Shown: positions 1 to 8,901, counted from the stretch's first letter. The stretch: 64,000 nucleotides of DNA from Leifsonia xyli (GCA_001647635.1 CP014761.1:620001-684000), one strand, 5' to 3'. The notes: generated by a model not told the origin, from the sequence alone. Translations and numbers: made by a program.

Positions 1-1
1 G

Positions 2-181
2 CCGATGGATCCGGAGCCGCTGCCGCCTCGCACCTGGCGTCAGGCGCGGTCGGAGGACCTGTCGTGGGCGCGGGAGTACCTGGTCCCGTGGGTGCTCCGC
101 CGCATCCGGCACCAGTCGTCGGGCGACCACATCACGGCGAAGCGCCCGGAGGCGGGTCCGTTCCTGATCAGCAGAGACTGA
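2..181 (+). CDS. C-terminal fragment of an unrecognised protein
   Basis: The window opens inside a reading frame that ends with a TGA at 179-181. The visible 59 residues have a basic, aromatic-rich middle (LVPWVLRRIRHQ) and end in FLISRD. I do not recognise the family. It converges on the carboxypeptidase gene with only about 12 bases between the two stop codons. Codon use (strong G/C third positions) fits a real gene. The start lies outside the window. Confidence 0.5.
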   Translation, partial: PMDPEPLPPRTWRQARSEDLSWAREYLVPWVLRRIRHQSSGDHITAKRPEAGPFLISRD

Positions 182-193
182 GCAGCCGGGCGA

Positions 194-1450
194 CTAGGTC
201 CCCAGCCCACCCGGGTGCGCGAGGCGCCAGCCGAACCCGGGATCGGGCACGTCCTTCGCGAGCGCGAGCGGCACCGTCTCGGTCTTGCCGTTCAGGGTGA
301 AGGTGCCCTGTCCGAGGATGTCACCGGTGAACCCGGATGACAGCGGCCGCGTCTGCAGGTCGACGGCGATCGGCGTGTCCGACCACACCACGAACGACTT
401 CGTCTCGGTGGCGATCAGCTTCGAGGACGCGCCCCACGCGGTCGTGTACGTGCCGAACACCTGACCCTTCTCGACCGGCGTCACCTGGTGGAAGCCGTCC
501 TTGACGCTGGTCAGCAGCGCCTGCACGCCCGCCCAGAGGTCGTCGTGGGTCGGCGCGCCGAGCACGACGCCGAGGACGCGCACCTTCGTGGAACCGACGG
601 GCACCTGCGCCGAGAAGAGGAGGCAGTTGCCCGCCTCGTCCGTGTTGCCGGTCTTGATGCCGTCCATGCCCTCGAAGCCGAGGAGGGTGTTGGTGTTGTC
701 CTGAGCACCGGCGCCCGGCAGCGTCACGGTCTTCTGCGACACGATCGACGACAGCGCCGGCGAAGCCAGCACGAGCTTGCCGATCCCGATGAGGTCCTTC
801 GTGGTGCTGACGTTGCCCGGGTCCAGGCCGTCCGGCGTGGTGATCTTCGTGCCGGTGAAGCCCTTCTGCGCCAGCCAGTCGTTCGCGGCCTTCACGTAGG
901 CGTCGGTCGAGCCGTAGGCCCAGTTCGCGAGCGAGATGGCGTAGTTGTTCGCCGAAGGGAGCAGCATCGCCTCGAGCGCCTGCTTCTCGGTCATCGAGGT
1001 GCCTGCGACGACGGGCGCCCACGAGCCGCCGGCGCCGATGACCTGGTTCCAGATGTCGACATCGCGCTGCGTGAAGGCGATCTCCGGTCCCTGATCGTCG
1101 CCGTTGAGCGGCTTCTTCTCGAGCACCAGGAGCGCGGTGATCGTCTTCGTGATGCTCGCGATCGGCACGCTCGCCGCGCTGCCGTGCGCGGCCGACGCGC
1201 CGGGATAGTCGGGCGCGACGATCGCGGCCGATCCGTAGCCGGGCCAGGCGAGCTGCGCCGCGGGCTGCGCGATCGTCTTGTCGTGGGCGGTGACCGCGGC
1301 GGTCGCGGGCACCGGAGCGACGAGCGACCCGACGACGTAGACGAACGCGACCAGGATGGCGGTCAGCAGCCCGAAGACGACGATCCGGCGACGGCGGTAC
1401 ACCTTCCGTGAGACACGGCGCGGCGGATCGGCGAGGACTTGCTGGGGCAC
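194..1450 (-). CDS. D-alanyl-D-alanine carboxypeptidase (peptidase S11, DacA/PBP5 type)
   Basis: This enzyme trims the terminal D-Ala from peptidoglycan stem peptides at the outer face of the membrane. The 418-residue protein has a basic N-terminus and a membrane-spanning signal anchor at about residues 23-50. All three penicillin-binding active-site motifs are in order: SITK (99-102), SAN (166-168) and KTG (266-268). The length and motif spacing match the S11 family. The C-terminal part lacks an obvious amphipathic membrane anchor, so attachment is probably through the N-terminal helix. It is followed, in the same direction upstream, by the RNA methyltransferase gene 19 bases away. The family assignment is firm; the precise paralogue (dacA or dacB naming) is not. 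Confidence 0.9.
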   Translation of the reverse strand: MPQQVLADPPRRVSRKVYRRRRIVVFGLLTAILVAFVYVVGSLVAPVPATAAVTAHDKTIAQPAAQLAWPGYGSAAIVAPDYPGASAAHGSAASVPIASITKTITALLVLEKKPLNGDDQGPEIAFTQRDVDIWNQVIGAGGSWAPVVAGTSMTEKQALEAMLLPSANNYAISLANWAYGSTDAYVKAANDWLAQKGFTGTKITTPDGLDPGNVSTTKDLIGIGKLVLASPALSSIVSQKTVTLPGAGAQDNTNTLLGFEGMDGIKTGNTDEAGNCLLFSAQVPVGSTKVRVLGVVLGAPTHDDLWAGVQALLTSVKDGFHQVTPVEKGQVFGTYTTAWGASSKLIATETKSFVVWSDTPIAVDLQTRPLSSGFTGDILGQGTFTLNGKTETVPLALAKDVPDPGFGWRLAHPGGLGT

Positions 1451-1469
1451 CCTCGGATTTTAGCGGCGG

Positions 1470-2294
1470 CTACCGATGCGACTGCTGAGAACGCGCGCGC
1501 AGCGCCCACAATGCGACAGCCGACGCGGACGCGACGTTGAGCGAGTCGACCCCGTGCAGCATCGGGATGGTGACCACGGTATCCGCCGCGGCCAGCGCCC
1601 GGCGGCTCAGCCCGTCCCCCTCGGCGCCGAAGACCATCGCGATCCGCTCCGGCGGCGCGGCGGCGTACTCGTCGAGGGTGACCGCGTCGTCGGCGAGTGC
1701 CAGCGCGGCGATGTCGAAGCCGGCGTCGTGCAGCAGCGGGACCGCGTCATCCCACTCGGGCAGCCGCGTCCACGGCACCTGCAGCACGGTGCCCATGCTC
1801 ACCCGGACGCTGCGCCGGTAGAGCGGGTCGGCGCAGCGCGGCGTGACGAGAACGGCGTCGGCGCCGAGGCCGGCAACGGCGCGGAAGATGGCGCCGACGT
1901 TGGTGTGGTCGACGATGTCCTCGAGCACGACCACGCGCCGCGCATCCCGCAGCAGGTCGGCGGGAGCAGGCAGTTCCGGACGGTGCATCGCCGCCAGGGC
2001 GCCCCGGTGCAGGTGGTACCCGGTCAGCCGTTCCAGCACGTCGGCCGACCCGACGAACACCGGCACGTCGGGATACGGCTCCAGCAGCGGCTCGATGTCC
2101 GGCAGCCACTGCTCCTGCAGCAGCACGGACCGCGGTCGGTGCCCGGCGGCCAGCGCCCGCGTGATCACCTTGGTCGACTCGGCGATGTACAGACCGCCCG
2201 CGGGCTCGCTCACACGGCGCAGCGCCACGTCGGTCAGGCGGGAGTAGTCGGCGAGGCCGTCGGCCTCCAGGTCGTCGATGCGGTGCAGGAGCAT
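1470..2294 (-). CDS. SpoU/TrmH-family RNA 2'-O-methyltransferase
   Basis: This is a SAM-dependent ribose methyltransferase of the knotted SPOUT fold. The three SpoU motifs are visible: DHTNVGAIFRAV, then FGAEGDGLS, then the cofactor loop IPMLHGVDSLNVASASAVAL near the C-terminus. An N-terminal substrate-binding segment of about 100 residues precedes the catalytic domain, as in TrmH/RlmB-like proteins. I chose the ATG at 2294 (MLLHRIDDL). A GTG at 2303 and a TTG at 2324 are in-frame alternatives, and no start has a strong ribosome-binding site. It is divergent from the sirtuin gene. The RNA target (tRNA or rRNA) cannot be read from the sequence. Confidence 0.85.
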   Translation of the reverse strand: MLLHRIDDLEADGLADYSRLTDVALRRVSEPAGGLYIAESTKVITRALAAGHRPRSVLLQEQWLPDIEPLLEPYPDVPVFVGSADVLERLTGYHLHRGALAAMHRPELPAPADLLRDARRVVVLEDIVDHTNVGAIFRAVAGLGADAVLVTPRCADPLYRRSVRVSMGTVLQVPWTRLPEWDDAVPLLHDAGFDIAALALADDAVTLDEYAAAPPERIAMVFGAEGDGLSRRALAAADTVVTIPMLHGVDSLNVASASAVALWALRARSQQSHR

Positions 2295-2365
2295 GGCGTC
2301 CACATTGCCAGGCCGACGAAACAAATCCGAAAACTGGGGTGTTTAGAGTGGAGGAGGACCTGGAG

Positions 2366-3217
2366 GTGCCTGTGACCACGCTGACGACCGAGCTCCCGCC
2401 GGAGCTGGCGCGCGGCATCGACCAGACCGTCGAGCTCCTGAGCGGTCGCCGCTTCGCGGTGCTGACCGGTGCGGGCGTGTCGACCGACTCCGGCATCCCG
2501 GACTACCGCGGCGAGGGCGCGCCGAAGCGCACGCCGATGACGTTCCAGCAGTTCCTCGCCGACGACCGCTTCCGCAAGCGCTACTGGGCCGGCAGCCACC
2601 TCGGCTACCGCCGGTTCGCGGCCGCGCATCCGAACGCCGGCCACCGTGCGCTCGCCCGGCTGGAGGCCGCCGGCGCGGCGAACGGCGTCATCACGCAGAA
2701 CGTCGACGGTCTGCACAAGCAGGCGGGCTCGCGCCGCGTCGTCGACCTGCACGGCGCGATGGATCGGGTGCTCTGCCTGGTCTGCGGCCAGATCTTCGCG
2801 CGCGAGGCGATCACCGCGCGCATCGACGCCGCCAACCCGTGGCTCGACACCGAGGGCGCCGTGGAGATCGCGCCGGACGGCGACGCGATCGTCACCGACA
2901 TCGACGCCTTCGTCGTCCCCGACTGCACGGTCTGCGGCGGTCACCTCAAGCCGGACGTGGTGTTCTTCGGCGAGTTCGTCCCGGCCGAGAAGTACCGCGA
3001 GGCCAGCGCCCTGGTCCGCTCGGCGGAGGCGCTCCTGATCGCCGGCTCCTCGCTGGTCGTCAACTCCGGCATCCGGCTGCTCGAGGAGGCCCGGCGCCGC
3101 CGCCTCCCCATCGTCATCGTCAACCGGGGCCAGACCAAGGGCGACGGCCGCGCGACCATTAAGCTGGACGGCGGGACGACGGAGACGCTCGTCGAGCTCG
3201 CCACACGGCTCGGCTGA
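2366..3217 (+). CDS. Sir2-family NAD-dependent protein deacylase
   Basis: This protein removes acyl groups from lysines using NAD. Motifs in order are the NAD-binding GAGVSTDSGIPDYR (about 35-48), TQNVDGLH (about 110-117), the catalytic His in DLHGAM (about 129), and two CxxC pairs for a structural zinc (about 137/140 and 187/190). A late GSS and a VNRG segment complete the Rossmann fold. Length is 283 residues. I chose the GTG at 2366 because a purine-rich GGAGGAGG lies 8 bases upstream. GTGs at 2339 and 2372 are alternatives. The phosphatase gene follows 38 bases downstream in the same direction. Confidence 0.88.
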   Translation: MPVTTLTTELPPELARGIDQTVELLSGRRFAVLTGAGVSTDSGIPDYRGEGAPKRTPMTFQQFLADDRFRKRYWAGSHLGYRRFAAAHPNAGHRALARLEAAGAANGVITQNVDGLHKQAGSRRVVDLHGAMDRVLCLVCGQIFAREAITARIDAANPWLDTEGAVEIAPDGDAIVTDIDAFVVPDCTVCGGHLKPDVVFFGEFVPAEKYREASALVRSAEALLIAGSSLVVNSGIRLLEEARRRRLPIVIVNRGQTKGDGRATIKLDGGTTETLVELATRLG

Positions 3218-3255
3218 ACGAAGGAGCACCCGCGTCCCGCGGCGAAAGGACGCGC

Positions 3256-3855
3256 GTGACCTTCATCTCCCTCGTTCGGCACGGTCAGACCGACTGGAAC
3301 CTCGCGAAGCGCATCCAGGGCTCCAGCGACATCCCGCTCAACGACACGGGCCGCGCCCAGGCGGAGACGACAGGACGCGCCCTCTCGGGCGGCCGGTTCG
3401 ACGCGATCTACGCGAGCCCGCTCTCGCGCGCCCTCGAGACCGCGCGGATCATCGCCGGCCACGTCGGCCTCGGCGATCCGGGCCGCCTGCCCGCCGTCGC
3501 CGAGCGCAACTACGGCGAGGCCGAGGGGCTGACCGGCGAGCAGATCCTCGACCGCTGGCCCGACGGGATGCCCGTCCCCGGCCGGGAGACCCGCGACGAG
3601 GTCGTCGCACGTGCCCTGCCGGCCCTCCGCGAGCTGGGCGAGCGGCATCCCGGCGAGAACGTCATCGTCGTCAGCCACGGCGGCGTGATCTCATCGCTGG
3701 TGCGGCACGTGACCGATCATGCGCTGCCCGGCCCCGGTGAGCTCATCCCCAACGGCTCGGTGCACCGCTTCATCTACGACGACGGCGAGCTGACCCTCGA
3801 CCGCTTCAACCTCGGGCCAGAGGACCGCGACCTGTTCACCGCGTCAGTGATGTGA
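3256..3855 (+). CDS. Histidine phosphatase superfamily protein (phosphoglycerate-mutase-like)
   Basis: The protein is 199 residues and carries the superfamily signature RHGQTDW (8-14) with the phospho-accepting His9, an SRALETAR segment, and the second catalytic His in VSHGGV near residue 139. This architecture covers cofactor-dependent mutases and small-molecule phosphatases such as CobC-like enzymes. At 199 residues it is shorter than true glycolytic GpmA, so a phosphatase role is more likely (inference). GTG start at 3256, with an AAAGGA ribosome-binding site 8-12 bases upstream. It converges with the glycosyltransferase gene 9 bases away. Confidence 0.85.
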   Translation: MTFISLVRHGQTDWNLAKRIQGSSDIPLNDTGRAQAETTGRALSGGRFDAIYASPLSRALETARIIAGHVGLGDPGRLPAVAERNYGEAEGLTGEQILDRWPDGMPVPGRETRDEVVARALPALRELGERHPGENVIVVSHGGVISSLVRHVTDHALPGPGELIPNGSVHRFIYDDGELTLDRFNLGPEDRDLFTASVM

Positions 3856-3864
3856 CGGGTGCCG

Positions 3865-4944
3865 TCAGCGCGAGCGCGCCGCGGTCGTCTCCAGCACGGT
3901 GAGCAGGTGCCGGGCCGACCCGTCCCAGGTGTACCGCTGGGCCTGCGCGCGACCGGCGGCCGACCGCGCGGCCCACACGCCGTCCTCCTCCAGGTGGCGC
4001 ACACGGGCCGCGAGCTCCTCGGCGTCGTCCGCGGAGAAGAACAGCGCGGCCTCGCCGCCGATCTCACGGAAGATCGGGATGTCGCTGACGACCACGGGCG
4101 TCCCGAGCTCCATCGCCTCCACCAGCGGGATGCCGAAGCCCTCGTCGTGCGACGCCGTCACGAGGGCGGTCGCTGCGGCCAGCGTTTCCGCGTACTCCTC
4201 GTCGCTCGCGCCGTCGTGGAAGACGATGCGCGCGCTGGGAGCCAGCTCGGACAACCGCTGACGCTCGTCGTCGGAGACGCGGCTCATCAGGTGGAGCGTG
4301 TAGTCCGGCAGCAGCGCCGCCGCCCGCACCAGCGTGTCCACGTTCTTGTACGGCATGAACGAGCCCATGTAGACCAGGCTCTTCGACTCGGGCGCGGTGC
4401 GCTCGGCGCGGCCCGGGGCGATCGCGGGCATGTCGGCCGCGTTCGGCACGACGTAGACCGGCTTCTTGGTCAGGTGATGCTCGGCGATGAGTCCCTTGGT
4501 CGTCTCCGACACCGTGACCACCGCGTCGGAGCGGTTCAGCAGCATCCGCTGCGGCCACCACGCCAGGTGGTAGAGCCGCCACAGCCCGCGCACGAACGCC
4601 GGCAGGTCGCGCGGCGGCGTCGGGTGCCGGTAGTAGATGAGGTCGTGGACCGTCAGCACGAGCCGGTACTTGCGGCCGAAGCCGCCCATCGTCTGCATCG
4701 GGGTGAAGACGATGTCCGGGTCGAGCTTGTTGACCGTCCGGGCGACCCACGGCTCCCCCGCCGACGTCGGCGACGGGATGAGCTCCCACGGCAGGTCGGG
4801 CAGCAGCTCCAGCTGGCGGTGGTCGCTGATCAGCATGGTCACCGGGTGCAGCTTGGCCAGCGCCGTCACGACGCCCGCGGTGTAGCGGCTGATGCCGTCG
4901 TGACGCCCGATGCGGGTGTAACGGCAGTCGAAGAGGATCTTCAC
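3865..4944 (-). CDS. GT4-family glycosyltransferase
   Basis: This is a 359-residue GT-B fold retaining glycosyltransferase. The N-terminus reads VKILFDCRYTRIGRHDGISR, typical of enzymes that recognise an acceptor near a glycine-rich loop. The C-terminal nucleotide-sugar domain contains EGFGIPLVEAMELGTPV, the E-x7-E motif of GT4/GT1 enzymes. The sugar and acceptor are not deducible. The GTG start at 4944 overlaps the stop codon of the upstream hydrolase gene (GTGA overlap), so the two are probably translationally coupled. Confidence 0.87.
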   Translation of the reverse strand: MKILFDCRYTRIGRHDGISRYTAGVVTALAKLHPVTMLISDHRQLELLPDLPWELIPSPTSAGEPWVARTVNKLDPDIVFTPMQTMGGFGRKYRLVLTVHDLIYYRHPTPPRDLPAFVRGLWRLYHLAWWPQRMLLNRSDAVVTVSETTKGLIAEHHLTKKPVYVVPNAADMPAIAPGRAERTAPESKSLVYMGSFMPYKNVDTLVRAAALLPDYTLHLMSRVSDDERQRLSELAPSARIVFHDGASDEEYAETLAAATALVTASHDEGFGIPLVEAMELGTPVVVSDIPIFREIGGEAALFFSADDAEELAARVRHLEEDGVWAARSAAGRAQAQRYTWDGSARHLLTVLETTAARSR

Positions 4945-5852
4945 GCCGGCTCCCCCAGGAACCGCTCGATCGCCTCGGCTGCCGAGACCGGCGTCTCGTA
5001 GTGGATGAGGTGCCCGACATCCGGGATGACGACCAGCTCCGCGTCCGGGAACAGCGTCTGCAGCCGGAACTCGGCCTCGATCGGCGTGATGTCGTCCTTC
5101 TCGGCGGCGACCAGGAGCGTCCGCTCGGGGATGCGCGCCGCGTACTCGCTCACATCGTGGGAGACGGACGCGCGGAACGCCTCCAGCACCACCCGGCGGT
5201 CGCTGAACGCGGAGAAGTACCGGTCGTGCTGGTCGTGGATCCAGCGGCGGAGGGACGCATCCTTCGTCTTGGCCATCGCCATGCTCATGACGCGCACGAT
5301 GACGCGGTTGCGCAGCAGCCCGAATCCGAGGCGCTCGGGCAGCGCGGCGGCGAGCCAGTAGTAGAAGATCGCGAGGCGCGTGAAGATGCCGCGCGGGCCC
5401 TCGAGCGCGGGCTGCCCGATCGGGTTCACGAGGACGACGGCATCCGGGCGGGCGGCGACGGATGCGGTGCTCGCCAGCGAGCCCGACACCACGATCGACC
5501 CGAACGAGTGGCCCAGCAGCACCACACGGCCTCCCGCGGGCAGCTCCAGCCCGGCCACGAACTCCCGCAGCCAGCGGCCGTACCCGTCGATGTCGTGCGC
5601 CGCCTCGGTCATCGGCGTCGACTCCCCGAACCCGGGGAGGTCGGGCGACACCATCCGCACGCCGCGCAGCTGCGCGACCACCGGCTCCAGGCCGTGGTGA
5701 TCCCCGCGGAAGCCGTGCACGAGCACCAGCGTCGTGTCCGCATCCGGGTCGCCGTAGTCCCAGAACCGGGTGGTCGAGCCGAGGATGCCGAGGGCCCCCT
5801 CGCGGACGGGGACGCGCTCGAGGTCGGCGGCGTAAGGGGAGGTGATGGACAT
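4941..5852 (-). CDS. Alpha/beta-fold hydrolase
   Basis: The 303-residue protein has the HG oxyanion motif (HGFRGDHHG, about 46-54), a DLPGFGES strand-turn, the nucleophile elbow GHSFGS with Ser116, and a C-terminal catalytic His in DVGHLIHY. It resembles the lipase/esterase/epoxide-hydrolase branch, but the substrate is not identifiable. It is the first gene of a two-gene unit with the glycosyltransferase downstream. Divergent from treS, with about 100 bases of shared promoter region. Confidence 0.85.
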   Translation of the reverse strand: MSITSPYAADLERVPVREGALGILGSTTRFWDYGDPDADTTLVLVHGFRGDHHGLEPVVAQLRGVRMVSPDLPGFGESTPMTEAAHDIDGYGRWLREFVAGLELPAGGRVVLLGHSFGSIVVSGSLASTASVAARPDAVVLVNPIGQPALEGPRGIFTRLAIFYYWLAAALPERLGFGLLRNRVIVRVMSMAMAKTKDASLRRWIHDQHDRYFSAFSDRRVVLEAFRASVSHDVSEYAARIPERTLLVAAEKDDITPIEAEFRLQTLFPDAELVVIPDVGHLIHYETPVSAAEAIERFLGEPA

Positions 5853-5900
5853 CGTCCGACAGTCTAGGCAACCGAGGCGCGCGGGAGCCCGAATGAACCT

Positions 5901-5928
5901 TAGACTTCACTGGTTGTAATCGTTTGCA
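5901..5928 (+). promoter_or_regulatory. treS promoter with LacI-family operator
   Basis: A -10-like TAGACT at 5901-5906 is followed at 5915-5928 by TGTAATCGTTTGCA. The latter matches every fixed position of the LacI/GalR-family operator consensus TGNAANCGNTTNCA. Its position over and just after the predicted transcription start suggests repression by a LacI-type sugar sensor (inference). The regulator gene is not in this window. Confidence 0.6.
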
Positions 5929-5955
5929 CCCACCTCTTCGCCCCCAAGGAGAACC

Positions 5956-7665
5956 GTGAGTTTCACCGCGCCCATCACGCTGCCCGGACTCGCCCTCGAT
6001 CCCCAGTGGTACCGCCGGTCGGTCTTCTACGAGGTCATGGTGCGGTCGTTCGTCGACAGCAACGGCGACGGGTCGGGCGACATCTCGGGGCTCACCTCCA
6101 AGCTCGACTACCTGCAGTGGCTCGGCATCGACGCCCTCTGGCTTCCGCCGTTCTTCCAGTCGCCGCTGCGCGACGGCGGGTACGACGTGTCCGACTTCAA
6201 GGCGATCCTGCCCGAGTTCGGGACGATCGACGAGTTCCGCGAGCTCGTCACCAAGGCGCACGAGCGCAACATGCGCATCATCATCGACCTGCCGATCAAC
6301 CACACGTCCGACCAGCACGAGTGGTTCCAGCAGTCCCGGTCCGACCCCGAGGGCCCCTACGGCGACTTCTACGTGTGGAACGACACCGACGACAAGTGGC
6401 CGGACATCCGCATCATCTTCGTCGACACCGAGGACTCCAACTGGGCGTTCGACGAGGCCCGGCGCCAGTACTACTTCCACCGGTTCTTCTCGCACCAGCC
6501 CGACCTCAACTTCGAGAACCCTGCCGTCCACGAGGCGATGTACGACATCGTCAAGTTCTGGCTCGACCTCGGCGTCGACGGCTTCCGGCTCGACGCCATC
6601 CCCTACCTGTACGAGTCCGACGAGGGCAACGGCGAGGGCGAGCCGAAGACCCACGAGTTCATCATCCGGCTGCGCGAGTGGGTCGATCGCGAGTACCCGG
6701 GCCGCATCATGATCGCCGAGGCCAACCAGTGGCCGCGCGAGGTCGCCGCCTTCTTCGGCAGCGAGGAGGAGCCGGAGTGCCACATGGCCTTCGACTTCCC
6801 CGTCATGCCTCGCATCTTCTACGCGCTGCGGTCGCAGCAGGCCAGCGAGCTGGTCCGGGTGCTGTCCGAGACCACCGACGTGCCCGAGGGGGCAGCCTGG
6901 GGCGTCTTCCTGCGCAACCACGACGAGCTGACGCTCGAGATGGTGAGCGAGGAGTACCGCCAGGCGATGTACGGCTGGTACGCCTACGACCCGCGGATGC
7001 GCGCCAACATCGGCATCCGCCGCCGCCTCGCCCCGCTGCTCGACAACTCCCGCGCCGAGCTGGAGCTCGCCCACGCGCTGCTGTTCTCGCTGCCCGGCAG
7101 CCCGTTCCTCTACTACGGCGACGAGATCGGGATGGGCGACAACATCTGGCTGCCCGACCGCGACAGCTCCCGCACCCCGATGCAGTGGACGCCGGACCGC
7201 AACGCCGGCTTCTCCAGCGCCGACCCGGGCAAGCTCTACCTGCCGGTGGTGCAGTCGCTGGTCTTCCACTACAACCAGGTGAACGTGGAGGCGCAGCTCG
7301 CGCAGTCCCGGTCGCTGCTGCACTGGATCCGCAACGTCATCCACGTGCGCAAGGCGCACCCCGTGTTCGGGCTGGGCGACATCCGCGTGCTGCCGACCGA
7401 CCACGAGTCCGTGCTCGCGTTCATCCGCTCGTACGGGGGCAGCGGGACGCACTTCGGCGACCAGCCGGAGGACGTGCTGTGCGTGTTCTCGTTCGCGCAC
7501 AATCCCGTGTCGGTGACGCTGGAGGCGCCCGAGTTCGCCGGGCGGACGCTGTACGACCTGTTCGGCGGGGCGGAGTTCCCGACTGTGGCGGAGGACGGCC
7601 GCTTCACCCTGACCCTCGGCACGCAGAACTTCTACTGGCTGCACATCGAGCCGCGCCGCGACTGA
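5956..7665 (+). CDS. treS: Trehalose synthase (maltose alpha-D-glucosyltransferase)
   Basis: TreS interconverts maltose and trehalose in the cytoplasm. The 569-residue protein is a GH13 alpha-amylase-fold enzyme. The predicted catalytic nucleophile is Asp213 in DGFRLDA, the acid/base is Glu255 in IAEANQWP, and the third carboxylate is Asp323 in NHDEL. Length and the ending (QNFYWLHIEP) match stand-alone TreS, with no fused maltokinase domain. GTG start with AAGGAG about 5 bases upstream. A LacI-type operator lies just upstream, suggesting sugar-controlled expression. No maltokinase or glgE gene is visible nearby. Confidence 0.92.
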   Translation: MSFTAPITLPGLALDPQWYRRSVFYEVMVRSFVDSNGDGSGDISGLTSKLDYLQWLGIDALWLPPFFQSPLRDGGYDVSDFKAILPEFGTIDEFRELVTKAHERNMRIIIDLPINHTSDQHEWFQQSRSDPEGPYGDFYVWNDTDDKWPDIRIIFVDTEDSNWAFDEARRQYYFHRFFSHQPDLNFENPAVHEAMYDIVKFWLDLGVDGFRLDAIPYLYESDEGNGEGEPKTHEFIIRLREWVDREYPGRIMIAEANQWPREVAAFFGSEEEPECHMAFDFPVMPRIFYALRSQQASELVRVLSETTDVPEGAAWGVFLRNHDELTLEMVSEEYRQAMYGWYAYDPRMRANIGIRRRLAPLLDNSRAELELAHALLFSLPGSPFLYYGDEIGMGDNIWLPDRDSSRTPMQWTPDRNAGFSSADPGKLYLPVVQSLVFHYNQVNVEAQLAQSRSLLHWIRNVIHVRKAHPVFGLGDIRVLPTDHESVLAFIRSYGGSGTHFGDQPEDVLCVFSFAHNPVSVTLEAPEFAGRTLYDLFGGAEFPTVAEDGRFTLTLGTQNFYWLHIEPRRD

Positions 7666-7717
7666 CCGCTTCCCTCCCCACCCGCTCCCCCTCCCCTCCC
7701 CCTCCCACCCGTTCCGT

Positions 7718-7771
7718 GAAGTGCAGGTAGTTGCGCGCTCCACCGGCGTGTCGAGCAACTACCTGCCCTTC
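7718..7771. repeat. Long inverted repeat in the treS-exonuclease gap
   Basis: GCAGGTAGTTGC at 7723-7734 is perfectly complementary to GCAACTACCTGC at 7755-7766. The pairing extends outward to GAAG/CTTC with one mismatch, giving arms of about 17 bp around a 20-base loop. There is no T-run, so it is not an obvious terminator. It could be a dispersed palindromic element or a regulator site. Confidence 0.55.
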
Positions 7772-7818
7772 GGCGTGTGATCCGTCGGAGTGACAGTGGG
7801 GGTGCTTAGCGTTGGGGT

Positions 7819-8505
7819 ATGAGCAACTGGCACCACCGGCTGGGGGTCTTCGATCTGGAGACCACGGGGATCGACGTGGAGTCCGCTCGCATCGTCACCG
7901 CCCACGTCGGCCTGCTCGACGAGACCGGTGAGGTGCTGCACCGCCGCGACTGGATCCTCGACCCGGGCGTCGAGATCCCGTCCGAGGCGACCGCGGTGCA
8001 CGGCATCACGACCGAGCGCGCGCGTGAGCTGGGGATGGATCCGGCCCACGGTGTCGCCGCGATCGTCGAGCAGCTGCGCAGCCTCTTCGACCGCGACATC
8101 CCGGTCGTCGCCTACAACGCGCCCTACGACTTCACCCTCCTCGACCGCGAGGCCCGGCGCTACGGCGTGGCGCCGCTGGTCTCCCCCGGACCGATCATCG
8201 ACCCGCTGGTGATCGACAAGGCCGTGGACAAGTTCCGCCGCGGCAAGCGCACCCTCACCGTGACCGCGACCCACTACGGCGTCGACCTGCTCGCCGCCCA
8301 CGACGCCGGCGCGGACGCGATCGCCGCCGGCCGGGTCGCGCAGGCGCTCGCGCGCATCCACGCCGACGCCCTCGCCCTGGAGGCGGCGGAGCTGCACCTG
8401 CGCCAGGTCGACTGGTGCCGGGAGCAGGCGGCTGACTTCCAGGAGTACATGCGGCGCGAGCGCGACCCCGAGTTCACCACCTCGGGCGCCTGGCCTCTGC
8501 GTTGA
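7819..8505 (+). CDS. DEDDh 3'-5' exonuclease (DNA polymerase III epsilon-like)
   Basis: The 228-residue protein begins with the ExoI motif FDLETTG (Asp12, Glu14), continues with AVHGITTER and YNAPYDFTLL (ExoII), and ends with HDAGADA (ExoIII His and Asp). This is the fold of the proofreading subunit and of related stand-alone exonucleases. The chain is short and lacks polymerase or helicase domains. It is probably a DNA-repair or RNA-processing exonuclease rather than dnaQ itself (inference). Start is ATG at 7819. Confidence 0.85.
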   Translation: MSNWHHRLGVFDLETTGIDVESARIVTAHVGLLDETGEVLHRRDWILDPGVEIPSEATAVHGITTERARELGMDPAHGVAAIVEQLRSLFDRDIPVVAYNAPYDFTLLDREARRYGVAPLVSPGPIIDPLVIDKAVDKFRRGKRTLTVTATHYGVDLLAAHDAGADAIAAGRVAQALARIHADALALEAAELHLRQVDWCREQAADFQEYMRRERDPEFTTSGAWPLR

Positions 8506-8577
8506 CCGCTTCTGGTTGCGGTTCCCCCGCATGCGGGGGCTGGTAGCGGTATGCGCTGGCCCGTTACCCTGTGGGCC

Positions 8578-8901
8578 ATGAGCGACTCCAACCTGAACCC
8601 GCAGCCTCTCCCTCCGCAGCAGCAGCCCCAGTACCAGCAGTCCTACGGCGCTCCTGCGCAGCGGGGCTGGAACGTGCTGGCGATCGTCGCCTTCATCGCG
8701 ACGTTCTTCATCAGCATCCTGGGCATCATCCTGGGCTTCATCGCCTTGTCGCAGATCAAGCGCACCGGCGAGCAGGGCCGCGGCCTCGCCCTCGCCGCGA
8801 TCATCATCGGCTTCGTCGCGCTCGCCCTCGGCATCATCGTCTCGATCATCATCATCGCGGCCGTCGCCGCCAACCCGAACGTCTACTACCAGGGCTCCTG
8901 A
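8578..8901 (+). CDS. DUF4190-domain small membrane protein
   Basis: This is a 107-residue protein with a Pro/Gln-rich cytosolic N-terminus (PQPLPPQQQPQYQQ) and two hydrophobic segments around a conserved SQIKRTGEQGRGLA turn, which is the DUF4190 pattern. Function is unknown. I prefer the ATG at 8578 over the upstream ATG at 8551. A TACCCT -10-like box sits about 10 bases before 8578, and there is no ribosome-binding site, which suggests a leaderless transcript. A strong hairpin terminator follows. Confidence 0.8.
   Translation: MSDSNLNPQPLPPQQQPQYQQSYGAPAQRGWNVLAIVAFIATFFISILGIILGFIALSQIKRTGEQGRGLALAAIIIGFVALALGIIVSIIIIAAVAANPNVYYQGS

Noticed and set aside
3865..7758. A 1297-codon open frame on the minus strand spanning treS, the hydrolase and the glycosyltransferase
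   Set aside because: Only its last about 359 codons are the real glycosyltransferase; the rest is antisense to treS or a frame-shadow of the hydrolase gene. The GTG at 4944 is the real start.
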